From Pedococcus dokdonensis (GTDB lineage Bacteria; Actinomycetota; Actinomycetes; Actinomycetales; Dermatophilaceae): a stretch of 64,000 bases of DNA. Shown piece after piece: positions 1-9,684 of the stretch. Position 1 is the first letter of the stretch; the number at the start of each line of letters is the position of its first letter. The notes below the pieces were generated by a model. It was not told where the DNA came from and did no database searches. It worked only from the letters and a program-made list of their open reading frames with translations. The DNA lies in assembly GCF_900104525.1 (NCBI RefSeq), contig NZ_LT629711.1, positions 3,038,001 through 3,102,000 of the forward strand. The letters run 5' to 3'. The translations under genes and the position numbers were made by a program.

Positions 1-211
1 CTTGCCGGTCCGCAGCAAGGGTCACGTCCGGCGGCGACGCTGGCGCTACACCCCTTCCGGACCGGCTGCCTCGGTGTCTGTGCGTCGACCGTGTGCGGTG
101 TCGCTGCGTGACGTCACGGAACCGGAGTCCCGAGCGTCCCTGGATGTGAAGGACGACCCGTCGCCACTGCGGCGCCGGGGTGAGGAAGGCGCGGGGCCTA
201 CCGTGGTCGCC

Positions 212-445
212 ATGACGGGTGCCGAGGACGACGTGACCCGGGACGAGGCGGCCATCCATGCGGTGGGGGACGTGTTCTTCGCGGCGTTCGCCTCGGGGCG
301 GGGTCAGGACCGGCGGTTCGACGCCCTTCGGTCCGTGGTGCTGCCCAGCGCCGTCATCACCCGCATCACCGGCCGCGGCTGGCGGATCGCGGCGGTCGCC
401 TGGCACGACGACCCCCGCCGCGACCGCGCCCGGACGGACGCGTGA
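212..445 (+). pseudogene. NTF2/SnoaL-like protein with the centre deleted
   Basis: The 77-residue product looks like the two ends of a small NTF2/SnoaL-type (DUF4440-like) protein joined together. The opening helix is family-like (EAAIHAVGDVFFAAF) and the closing strand is typical (GWRIAAVAWHDDP). The central sheet, some 55-65 residues in relatives I recall, is missing. The frame is intact across the join, so an in-frame deletion is more likely than a frameshift. I chose the ATG at 212 because the open frame before it has no coding character. The stop TGA shares one base with the next ATG, so it may still be translated as a leader for the MOSC gene. Confidence 0.5.
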
Positions 446-1224
446 TGCAGGTCCTCCGTCTCGGGTATGCCGCGGTGAAGGGCACCCGCCACCTCACCCG
501 GGAGCGCGTGAGCCTCACGCCCGATGGCGTCGCGGGCGACCGGGCCTTCTGCCTCGTCGACCCGGCCACCGGACGGGTGCTCAAGACGGTCGAGAACCCC
601 TCGCTGACCTCCATCGAGGCCCGCACCGATGACGACGGGACGCTGCGGCTGCGGTTCCCCGACGGCACCGAGATCAGGGGCCGGCTGGACGCCGAGGACG
701 GCGAGCCGATCACGGCCGACGCCGAGTCGAGTCTCGACTACTGGGGCCGCGCGGTCACCGCCCGGCTGCTGGACGGTCCGCACGCAGCGGCGGTCACGGC
801 ATACCTCGGGCTGCCGGTGCGGCTCGCGGCCACGGACCCGGGCGACGTGGTCTGGGCCGGCGCTGTCTCGCTGGTCACCACGGGCGAGCTGGCCCGCCTC
901 GGCGAGCGGCTGCGCGCGTCGGGCGGCACGGCGCCGGAGGCCCTCGACGAGCGGTTCCGCGCCACCATCACGCTCGACACGGACGCCGACCCCCTCCCCG
1001 GCACGCTCCTGCGGATCGGCAGCGCCACCGTCGAGGTCGGGCGCCGCATCGACCGCTGCGCCGTGGTCGACGTCGATCCCTCCACCGGTCGCCGCAGCGA
1101 ACCCGTCCTGGCCCACCTCGAGCGCCACGACGGACTGCTCACCTTCGGCGTGGATGCCCGGGTCGTCGAGCCCGGCCGGATCGAGGTCGGCGACCTGGCG
1201 ACGCCGGCGAACCCCCAGCACTAG
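445..1224 (+). CDS. MOSC domain protein
   Basis: A 259-residue MOSC protein with an N-terminal MOSC beta-barrel (residues about 1-110) followed by the MOSC core. The core carries the near-invariant cysteine in the segment RCAVVDVDPSTG, which in this family binds molybdenum cofactor or sulfur. Relatives (mARC- and YcbX-like) reduce N-hydroxylated compounds or move sulfur; the substrate here cannot be read from sequence. ATG 445 overlaps the preceding stop by one base; a GTG one codon earlier is an alternative start. The lipase-like gene follows after nine bases, so the two are probably co-transcribed. Confidence 0.8.
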   Translation: MQVLRLGYAAVKGTRHLTRERVSLTPDGVAGDRAFCLVDPATGRVLKTVENPSLTSIEARTDDDGTLRLRFPDGTEIRGRLDAEDGEPITADAESSLDYWGRAVTARLLDGPHAAAVTAYLGLPVRLAATDPGDVVWAGAVSLVTTGELARLGERLRASGGTAPEALDERFRATITLDTDADPLPGTLLRIGSATVEVGRRIDRCAVVDVDPSTGRRSEPVLAHLERHDGLLTFGVDARVVEPGRIEVGDLATPANPQH

Positions 1225-1233
1225 GGTCAGGCC

Positions 1234-2172
1234 ATGCAGTCCAGCACCTTCACCCTGGCCACCCCCGACGGCACCCAGCTGCACGTCAACCGGTGGCTCC
1301 CGGACGGCCCGGCCAAGGCGGTCGTCCAGGTCGCGCACGGCATGGCCGAGCATTCCGACCGCTACGCCCGGTTCGCGTTGCGCCTGACCGACGACGGGTA
1401 TGCCGTGTACGCCAGCGACCACCGCGGCCACGGGTCCACGGCCCGCACCCCGCACGACGCCGGGTACTTCGCGGACGACAAGGGCTTCGACACGGTGGTC
1501 GACGACCTGCGCCTCGTCGGCGACCACGCCCGGCAGGAGAACCCGGGGCTCCCGTTCTTCCTCTTCGGCCACAGCATGGGCTCGTTCCTCAGCCGGTCCT
1601 ACGCGACGCGGTTCGGTGCCGACCTCGACGGGCTGGTGCTCTCGGGCACTGCGGGCGACCCCGGTGCGCTGGGCAAGGTCGGCCTCGGTCTCGCCACCCT
1701 GCAGGCGCGGTTGCGGGGCCGCCGGCACATCAGCGGGCTGATGGACCAGCTCACCTTCGGACAGTACGGCGCGGCGTTCAAGCCGAACCGCACCAAGTTC
1801 GACTGGCTCTCCCGTGACGAGGCCGAGGTCGACAAGTACGTCGCCGACGAGCGGTGCGGCACCGTCTTCACCAGCGGGTTCTTCGCCGACCTGCTGGGCG
1901 GGCTCGGCACGATCAACACCGACGCCGCGGTCGCGAGGGTGCCCAAGGACCTGCCGGTGTTCCTGTTCTCCGGCGACCAGGACCCGGTCGGCGACAAGGG
2001 CAAGGGACCCACCGCGGTCGCCGACCAGTACCGACGCGCGGGTCTGGGGGACGTGACGCTCAGGCTCTGGCCGCAGGGTCGCCACGAGATGCTGAACGAG
2101 ACCAACCGCGACGAGGTGATGGACTCGGTCGTCGAGTGGCTGGACGCGCACCTGGCACGTTCTTCTGCCTAG
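1234..2172 (+). CDS. Alpha/beta hydrolase, monoacylglycerol lipase-like
   Basis: A 312-residue serine hydrolase of the Hydrolase_4 (lysophospholipase/monoglyceride lipase) family. The nucleophile elbow GHSMG places the serine near residue 114, with an acid at about D249 (SGDQDP) and histidine near H283 (GRHEML). The SDHRGHG segment near residue 61 is typical of the family. There is no signal peptide, so it is probably cytosolic and acts on monoacylglycerols or lysophospholipids (family inference). It lies nine bases after the MOSC gene. Confidence 0.85.
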   Translation: MQSSTFTLATPDGTQLHVNRWLPDGPAKAVVQVAHGMAEHSDRYARFALRLTDDGYAVYASDHRGHGSTARTPHDAGYFADDKGFDTVVDDLRLVGDHARQENPGLPFFLFGHSMGSFLSRSYATRFGADLDGLVLSGTAGDPGALGKVGLGLATLQARLRGRRHISGLMDQLTFGQYGAAFKPNRTKFDWLSRDEAEVDKYVADERCGTVFTSGFFADLLGGLGTINTDAAVARVPKDLPVFLFSGDQDPVGDKGKGPTAVADQYRRAGLGDVTLRLWPQGRHEMLNETNRDEVMDSVVEWLDAHLARSSA

Positions 2173-2251
2173 CGGATGTCGAGAACGGGCCGGCGGCTCC
2201 GTCCCCGGGGTGATGGCGGCCAGAATGGCCGGCACGGACCGAGGAGGAACC

Positions 2252-2665
2252 ATGGCGAAGTACCTGCTGCTGAAGCACTACAACGGTGGACCCGAGCGCA
2301 GCCCCCAGGGCTGTGTCCCGATGGACCAGTGGACGCCGGAGGAGATCAACGACCACATCGGCTTCATGCGGCACGTGGCCGACACCTTCGCCGAGCGGGG
2401 CGAGTTCGTCAGCGCCGACGCCCTGTCTCCGGAGGGCACCTTCGTCCGGTTCGACGGTGAGGGCAGGGCGCCGGTGACCGACGGCCCGTTCGCCGAGACC
2501 AAGGACCTGATCGCCGGCTGGATGATCATCGACGTCGAGTCGCAGGAGCGCGCCCACGAGGCAGCGGCGTTCCTCAGCTCGGCGCCCGGTCCCGGCGGCA
2601 TCCCACTCAACGAGTGGATCGAGGTCCGCCCGTTCATGTCCGAGCCGCCCACCGTCACCGAGTGA
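2252..2665 (+). CDS. YCII-related DGPF protein
   Basis: A 137-residue YCII-domain protein containing the eponymous motif DGPFAETK (in VTDGPFAETKDLIAGW), with the usual opening MAKYLLLKHY. The start is supported by GAGGAGG five bases upstream. Its stop overlaps the GTG start of the sigma-factor gene by four bases, so the two are translationally coupled. DGPF proteins are the standard genomic partner of ECF42-type sigma factors; their biochemical role is unclear, although a small-molecule-binding or enzymatic ferredoxin-like fold is usual for YCII. Confidence 0.88.
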   Translation: MAKYLLLKHYNGGPERSPQGCVPMDQWTPEEINDHIGFMRHVADTFAERGEFVSADALSPEGTFVRFDGEGRAPVTDGPFAETKDLIAGWMIIDVESQERAHEAAAFLSSAPGPGGIPLNEWIEVRPFMSEPPTVTE

Positions 2666-3846
2666 GCGGCACGCCGACGCCGGGCTCGACCGGGCCCGAG
2701 CTGGACGGCCTGCTCAAGCAGCTCGGCCCCCAGGTGCTCGGTGTCCTCGTCCGCCGCGGAGACGACTTCGCCGCGGCCGAGGATGCCGTGCAGGAGGCCC
2801 TGCTCGAGGCCTGGCGGCGCTGGCCGGACGACGGCCTGCCCGACCAGCCGAAGGGCTGGCTGGTGACCGTCGCCGCCCGCAAGTACCTCGACATCGTGCG
2901 CTCGGAGAGCGCCCGCAAGCGGCGCGAGGAACGCGTGCAGGACGAGCCCGAGCCGGGCGCGACCGAGCAGTCCGACGACACCCTGCTGCTGCTCTTCCTG
3001 TCCTGCCACCCCGCGCTCTCCCCCGCGTCGGCGGTGGCCCTGACGCTGCGTGCGGTCGGCGGCCTGACCACGCGGCAGGTCGCCGAGGCCTACCTCGTGC
3101 CCGAGGCGACGATGGCGCAGCGGATCAGCCGGGCCAAGCGGACCCTCTCGGGCGAACGGCTCACCACGCCGGGCGACCTGCGCACCGTGCTGCACGTGCT
3201 CTACCTGATCTTCAACGAGGGCTATGGCGGCGAGGTCGACCTGGCCGCCGAGGCGATCCGGCTGACCCGCCAGCTGGCGGCCGGCAGCGACGAGCCCGAG
3301 GTGGGTGGCCTGCTCGCCCTGATGCTGCTGCACCACGCGCGGCGCGCGAGCCGCCGCACCGCCACCGGGGAGCTGGTGCCGCTCGCCGAGCAGGACCGGT
3401 CGCTCTGGGACACCCGGCTCATCGCCGAGGGCGTCGACGTCCTGCAGCACGCACTGGCCCGCGACCGGCTCGGCGAGTACCAGGCCCAGGCCGCCGTCGC
3501 CGCCCTGCACGCAGACGCGCGCTCCGCCGAGGAGACCGACTGGACCCAGGTGCTCGAGTGGTACGACGAGCTCGCCCGGCTCACCGACAGCCCGGTCGTC
3601 GCCCTCAACCGTGCGGTCGCCGTCGGCGAGACCGACGGGCCGCTGGCCGGGCTGCGGGCCCTGGCCGAGGTCGACCCGGCAGTGCCCCGCCACGCCGCCG
3701 TCGCGGCATACCTGCACGAGCGTGCGGGTGACCGCGCCCGGGCCAGGGACCTGTATGCCGTGGCCGCGCGGGCGGCGACGAACGCGGCGGAGCGCGACCA
3801 CCTCACCCGGCAGGCCGCGAGGCTCGCTGGCCCTGGCTCGGGGTGA
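2662..3846 (+). CDS. ECF42-type RNA polymerase sigma factor
   Basis: A 394-residue ECF sigma factor. Region 2 lies at about residues 14-85 (AEDAVQEALLEAWRRWP, QPKGWLVTVAARKYLD). Region 4 is at about 115-170 (LTTRQVAEAYLVPEATMAQR). A 220-residue C-terminal TPR-like extension includes NRAVAV and DGPLAGL. This length and tail are hallmarks of the ECF42 group, which works without an anti-sigma factor and depends on its C-terminal domain. None is present here. The GTG start is fixed by the four-base overlap with the DGPF gene. The likely target is its own operon and stress genes (inference). Confidence 0.88.
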   Translation: MSGTPTPGSTGPELDGLLKQLGPQVLGVLVRRGDDFAAAEDAVQEALLEAWRRWPDDGLPDQPKGWLVTVAARKYLDIVRSESARKRREERVQDEPEPGATEQSDDTLLLLFLSCHPALSPASAVALTLRAVGGLTTRQVAEAYLVPEATMAQRISRAKRTLSGERLTTPGDLRTVLHVLYLIFNEGYGGEVDLAAEAIRLTRQLAAGSDEPEVGGLLALMLLHHARRASRRTATGELVPLAEQDRSLWDTRLIAEGVDVLQHALARDRLGEYQAQAAVAALHADARSAEETDWTQVLEWYDELARLTDSPVVALNRAVAVGETDGPLAGLRALAEVDPAVPRHAAVAAYLHERAGDRARARDLYAVAARAATNAAERDHLTRQAARLAGPGSG

Positions 3847-3924
3847 TATCGCGCGCCATTGCGTCCGCTCATACCCCGAACGACTGGCGGACCGACACGG
3901 ACCCGGTCTGACAGACTCGGCGAC

Positions 3925-6045
<2,121 letters not shown>

Positions 6046-6120
6046 CCGAGGCGGCCTCGTGCACCCGGCCTAGGACTGCTGCACCGCACGGTTGTCGGCG
6101 TCCGGTGCGACAGTGGATGG

Positions 6121-6483
6121 GTGGGGATCACCGTCGACGACGTGCGCCGGATCGCGGCGCCGTTGCCACGGGCCTACGAGGTGCTGGTCCGCGACCGGGT
6201 GAAGTGGCGGGTCGGCAGCATCGTGTGGCTGGCCTTCTCGCGCGACGAGACCGAGGTGGGCTTCGCGTTCCCGCGCGAGGAGCGGGTCGCCCTGGTCGAG
6301 GCGGAGCCCGACGTGTTCTTCATGCCGGGGCAGGTGGACCTGCGCTACCAGTGGGTCGAGGCGTGGACCGCGGCGATCGACCCCGACCGACTGCCCGAGC
6401 TGGTGCTCGACGCCTGGGCGATGGTGGTGCCGAAGTCGGTGTCCGCGCCCTATTTCGCCGCACTCGGCAACGAGCTGCGCTGA
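6121..6483 (+). CDS. MmcQ/YjbR family protein
   Basis: A 120-residue protein with the compact YjbR/MmcQ fold. It begins with a short helix ending in APLPRAYEVLVRD and continues through KWRVGSIVWLAFSRDETEVGF to a C-terminal helix. Members are called DNA-binding by structural analogy only, and no function is established. A GTG start at 6121 is assumed; no strong ribosome binding site is visible. It ends eight bases before the stop of a gene on the opposite strand. Confidence 0.7.
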   Translation: MGITVDDVRRIAAPLPRAYEVLVRDRVKWRVGSIVWLAFSRDETEVGFAFPREERVALVEAEPDVFFMPGQVDLRYQWVEAWTAAIDPDRLPELVLDAWAMVVPKSVSAPYFAALGNELR

Positions 6484-6490
6484 CGCAGGC

Positions 6491-6997
6491 TCAGATCCGG
6501 CCGCTGACGATCCACTCGCAGGCGCGGTGGAAGGCGTCCCACGGGTCGGTGCCGAGGGTGGTCGGGAAGGCCTCGTGGTTGCGGCCCTGCGGGTCGAACA
6601 GCAGGGCGTGCCACGTCTCGCCGCGACCGGTGGCGGTCAGGGAGGCCCGGCGCAGCAGCGTGCAGGACGAGATCTCGACGCCCATCGCACCCGACGGGTG
6701 CAGGTCGCGCTTCACCGTGAACGCGTGGCCGAGGACGATGTCGGTGCACCGGGCGGCCTCGGCGGCCCGGGCGCGGGCCCGGTCGTAGCCGGCCTGGCGC
6801 GAGTTGCCCAGCGACAGGGCCAGCGCCGACCGCGCCGGGTTGAGGTCGGCCACGGTGGTGGCGCGTCGGGCGTCCTCGAGGGCCGCCTCCCGCTCCATCC
6901 AGGCGCGGGTGACGTCTGCCGCGAGCAGGTCGCGCGCCGTCGGTGACGCGTTCGCGACGTACCACGCGTTGTCGTAGAGCCGTTCGATGACCGTCAT
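6491..6997 (-). CDS. Uncharacterised protein (MTVIERLYDN...)
   Basis: A 168-residue protein I do not recognise. The N-terminal half is helical and charged (residues 20-75, rich in Ala, Arg and Asp). The C-terminal half looks like a mixed fold around SGAMGVEISSC and ends in an amphipathic helix (DAFHRACEWIVSG). There is no signal peptide or membrane segment. The ATG is supported by AAGGGGG a few bases upstream. It is transcribed away from the 7.3-kb gene across a shared 317-bp region. Confidence 0.65.
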   Translation of the reverse strand: MTVIERLYDNAWYVANASPTARDLLAADVTRAWMEREAALEDARRATTVADLNPARSALALSLGNSRQAGYDRARARAAEAARCTDIVLGHAFTVKRDLHPSGAMGVEISSCTLLRRASLTATGRGETWHALLFDPQGRNHEAFPTTLGTDPWDAFHRACEWIVSGRI

Positions 6998-7314
6998 GGC
7001 GGACCCCCTTGCACGAGCCAGATGGCGAGTGGGAGACGGCCTGCGGTGGCGTTTCCCGGTAGTCACCATCGTCGGGCCGGATGTCCTACGTCACATCCAG
7101 CAGTGGAGGGCAGACGTTCTCCACCACCCGCACGAGAAAGACCGTGCGGATGCCGTGGTTTGGCCTCGGGAGACCGGCACGACCCCCGGCCGCGTGCCGG
7201 GATTTCTGGCCGGACGGTGGAGGTCGGGGCGGGGCGAAAGGGCCGGGTGGAGGGGGGTGGAGGGGTGGCGCCCGCGCACGGTGCGGCGCATAGTGGGAGG
7301 CGGAGGGAGCTGCC
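6998..7314. other. Divergent intergenic region with inverted repeat and G-run cluster
   Basis: 317 bases without a convincing gene between two divergently transcribed genes. It holds an inverted repeat GGATGT/ACATCC at 7079-7098 (8-base spacer), a possible operator. At 7226-7265 six runs of three to six G are separated by loops of one to five bases, which meets the usual G-quadruplex pattern on the coding strand of the rightward gene. I see no clear promoter hexamers. Confidence 0.55.
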
Positions 7315-8007
7315 ATGAGCCGCAAGAGCATGAGCCGCGAGAAGACGTACCTGCCCGAGCTCGTCCCCGTGCTGTCGGCCGGACGACACCGCAACCCGCG
7401 CAAGGGCGCCTGCTTCATGGAGATGGCGTCGTTCCTCGCAGGTGAGCGGTGGAGCGACCACCCGTCCTGCACGCACCCGCTGCTGGCGTCGCTCGCGCGG
7501 CTGGTCAACGACGCGCTCCCCGACGCCGACCGCAGCCGGCTGGTGACCCTGGTGCCCGACGTCGTGGGGCTGACCGGCACCGACCTCGACCTCGACCTGG
7601 CGATCGCCGCGCGGGCGGCGGCTGCCGCCCTGCCGGTCGCGCCGGCCGTGCGGCAGAACGTCCTCGCCGTCGGACTGCTCACCGCCCAGCGCGTCGCTGC
7701 GCAGCGGCCGGGGGTGCGCGACCTCGTCGACCAGCTGTGCGCGGATGCGTTCGCCACGGCACCGGACGCGCAGGTCTGGGCGCAGCGGTATGCCCGGGGC
7801 GCCGTCGTGAGCGAGCGCACCTACCGCCGTCAGACCGCCCCACACACCGTCGCGTATGCCGTCGAGGGCCTGGCCGTCGCGTGCGTCCCCGATGTCCCGG
7901 ACCGCCTCGTCACCCTGCTCGAGCAGGTCGTGGCCGACGTCGCCGCGCGCACTGCGGTCGACCACGCGACCCCCCAGCGGGAGTCCGTCCCAGCGCTCGT
8001 CGACTGA
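7315..8007 (+). CDS. Conserved hypothetical protein
   Basis: A 230-residue soluble protein I know only as a conserved actinobacterial hypothetical. The most characteristic part is residues 20-60 (RKGACFMEMASFLAGERW, then SDHPSCTHPLLASLARLVND), followed by alanine-rich helices and a basic stretch (VSERTYRRQ). There is no known catalytic motif. The ATG is preceded by GGAGGGAG. It lies 83 bases upstream of the FAD oxidase, which has its own candidate operator, so co-transcription is uncertain. Confidence 0.7.
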   Translation: MSRKSMSREKTYLPELVPVLSAGRHRNPRKGACFMEMASFLAGERWSDHPSCTHPLLASLARLVNDALPDADRSRLVTLVPDVVGLTGTDLDLDLAIAARAAAAALPVAPAVRQNVLAVGLLTAQRVAAQRPGVRDLVDQLCADAFATAPDAQVWAQRYARGAVVSERTYRRQTAPHTVAYAVEGLAVACVPDVPDRLVTLLEQVVADVAARTAVDHATPQRESVPALVD

Positions 8008-8019
8008 CCCCTAGTCGGG

Positions 8020-8037
8020 CCCAAGTGGGGCCCAAGC
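8020..8037 (+). promoter_or_regulatory. Putative SARP-type direct repeat CCCAAGT-N4-CCCAAGC
   Basis: Two heptamers start exactly 11 bp apart, 53 bp before the FAD oxidase ATG. The wider unit is GGGCCCAAG in both. The same heptamer pair with the same spacing precedes the MMPL gene at 16322-16339. SARP and OmpR-type winged helices commonly bind heptamer direct repeats at 11-bp pitch, and a SARP gene lies between the two sites. Confidence 0.5.
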
Positions 8038-8050
8038 GGGTGGCTGCACC

Positions 8051-8073
8051 GTGTTCTCCACACCCCAGAACAC
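8051..8073. promoter_or_regulatory. Inverted repeat GTGTTCT-N9-AGAACAC
   Basis: Perfect 7-bp arms with a nine-base spacer end five bases before the AAGGAG ribosome binding site of the FAD oxidase gene. It could be an operator or a leader hairpin. No family is assigned. Confidence 0.4.
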
Positions 8074-8090
8074 GGACCAAGGAGTCACTC

Positions 8091-9566
8091 ATGACCAGCC
8101 AGATCTCTCTCACCGCGCCCCGCGAGAAATCCCCGCGAGCGAAGTCCCCGCGAGCGCAGTCCCTGCGAGCGAAGTCCCCGCGAGCGGAGTCCCTGCGCGG
8201 GCTCGGCCCGGGCGCGGTCCACCTCCCCGGCGACGCCCGGTACGACGCGGCCCGCCTGCCGTGGAACGTCGCCCTCGACCAGCGCCCGGCCGCCGTCGCC
8301 CAGCCGCGGACCGTGGCCGAGGTGCAGCAGGTGGTCCGCGCGGTCGTCGCCGCCGACCTGCGCATCGCCCCCCAGAGCACCGGTCACAACGCCGGACCGC
8401 TCGTCGCCCAGGGCCTTGATGACGTGGTCGTGCTGCGCACCTCGGCGATGACCGGCGTCACCATCGACCCGGTCCGCCGGATCGCCCGCGTCGAGGGCGG
8501 GGCCCTCTGGCTGCACGCGACCGAGCCGGCCGGTGAGCACGGCCTCGCCGCGCTGCACGGCAGCTCGCCCGACGTCGGCATCGCCGGCTACTCGCTCGGT
8601 GGCGGCATCGGCTGGTACGCCCGTCGCCTCGGCCTGGCCACCAACAGCCTCACCGCGATCGAGCTCGTCACCGCCGACGGGGAGCACCTGCGGGCTGACG
8701 CCCACCGCAACGCCGAGCTGTTCTGGGCGCTGCGCGGAGGCGGAGGCAGCTTCGGCGTCGTGACGGCGCTGGAGTTCCGGCTCTACGCCATCGAGTCGGC
8801 CTACGCGGGCATGCTGATCTGGGACCGCGAGCTCGCCGAGCCGGTCCTGCGCCGCTGGGCCCAGTGGGCGCCCGGCGCTCCCGATGACGTGACGACGTCG
8901 TTCCGGATCCTCAACCTCCCTCCGGTGCCGGACGTCCCCGAGATGCTGCGGGGTCGTTCCGTCGTCGTCATCGACGGCGCCGTCCTCGGGTCGGACGACG
9001 CCGGGGCGGCCGTGATCGCGGACCTGCGCGCCCTGTCGCCCGAGATCGACACCTTCGGCCGGGTGCCGGCTCGGTCGCTCGTGCGCCTGCACATGGACCC
9101 GGAGGGGCCGACGCCCGTCGTCTCGGACTCCGCGATGCTCGCTGGCTTCCCCGACGAGGCCGTCGACGCGTTCCTGTCCGAGGTCGGCCCCGGCTCCTCG
9201 AGCTCGCTGCTGCTGGCCGAGCTGCGCCAGCTCGGCGGAGCACTGGGCCGCGAGCACGAGGGCGGCGGCGCGTTGAAGCAGCTGGATGGCGAGTTCGTGG
9301 CGTTCGCCGCGGCGATGGCGATGACCCCGGAGATGGGCGCCCAGGGCGAGCACGATGCGCACCGCCTCACCAAGGTGCTCTCGCCGTGGGCCAACGGTCG
9401 CAGCTACCTCAACTTCGCCGAGAACGCGACCGACCCGCGCACCGGTTATGACGAGCGGACCTGGTTGCAGCTCAAGGGAATCCGGTCGGCCATCGACCCG
9501 CACGGGGTGTTCGTGGGCAACCACCGGATCCCCCGCCTCGTCGAGAACGGCCGGGTCACCGACTGA
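8091..9566 (+). CDS. BBE-like FAD-linked oxidase with repetitive basic N-terminus
   Basis: A 491-residue flavoprotein of the FAD_binding_4 (PCMH) plus berberine-bridge-enzyme-like type. H99 in the segment QSTGHNAGPL is the residue that carries covalent FAD in relatives. The second attachment cysteine of bicovalent enzymes is replaced by serine (GSSPDVGIAGYSLGGG), so attachment is probably single. The C-terminus has the BBE segment YLNFAEN. Such enzymes oxidise alcohols, sugars or phenolics with O2; the substrate is unknown. Residues 11-35 are five 5-residue repeats (R-A-x-S-P/L), an unusual basic extension. Expression may be under the nearby SARP regulator. Confidence 0.85.
   Translation: MTSQISLTAPREKSPRAKSPRAQSLRAKSPRAESLRGLGPGAVHLPGDARYDAARLPWNVALDQRPAAVAQPRTVAEVQQVVRAVVAADLRIAPQSTGHNAGPLVAQGLDDVVVLRTSAMTGVTIDPVRRIARVEGGALWLHATEPAGEHGLAALHGSSPDVGIAGYSLGGGIGWYARRLGLATNSLTAIELVTADGEHLRADAHRNAELFWALRGGGGSFGVVTALEFRLYAIESAYAGMLIWDRELAEPVLRRWAQWAPGAPDDVTTSFRILNLPPVPDVPEMLRGRSVVVIDGAVLGSDDAGAAVIADLRALSPEIDTFGRVPARSLVRLHMDPEGPTPVVSDSAMLAGFPDEAVDAFLSEVGPGSSSSLLLAELRQLGGALGREHEGGGALKQLDGEFVAFAAAMAMTPEMGAQGEHDAHRLTKVLSPWANGRSYLNFAENATDPRTGYDERTWLQLKGIRSAIDPHGVFVGNHRIPRLVENGRVTD
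8121..8195 (+). repeat. Five 15-bp tandem repeats inside the FAD oxidase gene
   Basis: Five in-frame copies of CGAGCGAAGTCCCCG with point differences encode R-E/A-K/Q/E-S-P/L repeats near the N-terminus. Unit length is a multiple of three, so copy-number change would leave the frame open. Confidence 0.85.
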
Positions 9567-9582
9567 CCCACCCCCGGAGGCA

Positions 9583-9617
9583 CCGGTATGCCGCGTGGTC
9601 ACCACGCGGCATACCGG
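9583..9617. promoter_or_regulatory. Perfect 35-bp palindrome (17-bp arms)
   Basis: The arm CCGGTATGCCGCGTGGT is followed by one base and its exact reverse complement. It lies 16 bases after the FAD oxidase stop and 68 bases before the SARP start. There is no T-run, so it may be a terminator-like hairpin or an operator. It contains two head-to-head copies of the dispersed octamer. Confidence 0.65.
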
Positions 9618-9684
9618 GCCGCCATGGTCCGGATCGTGCAAAAGGCTCTGTGACCAGCGCCGATCCGCCATTACTCTCTGCCGG

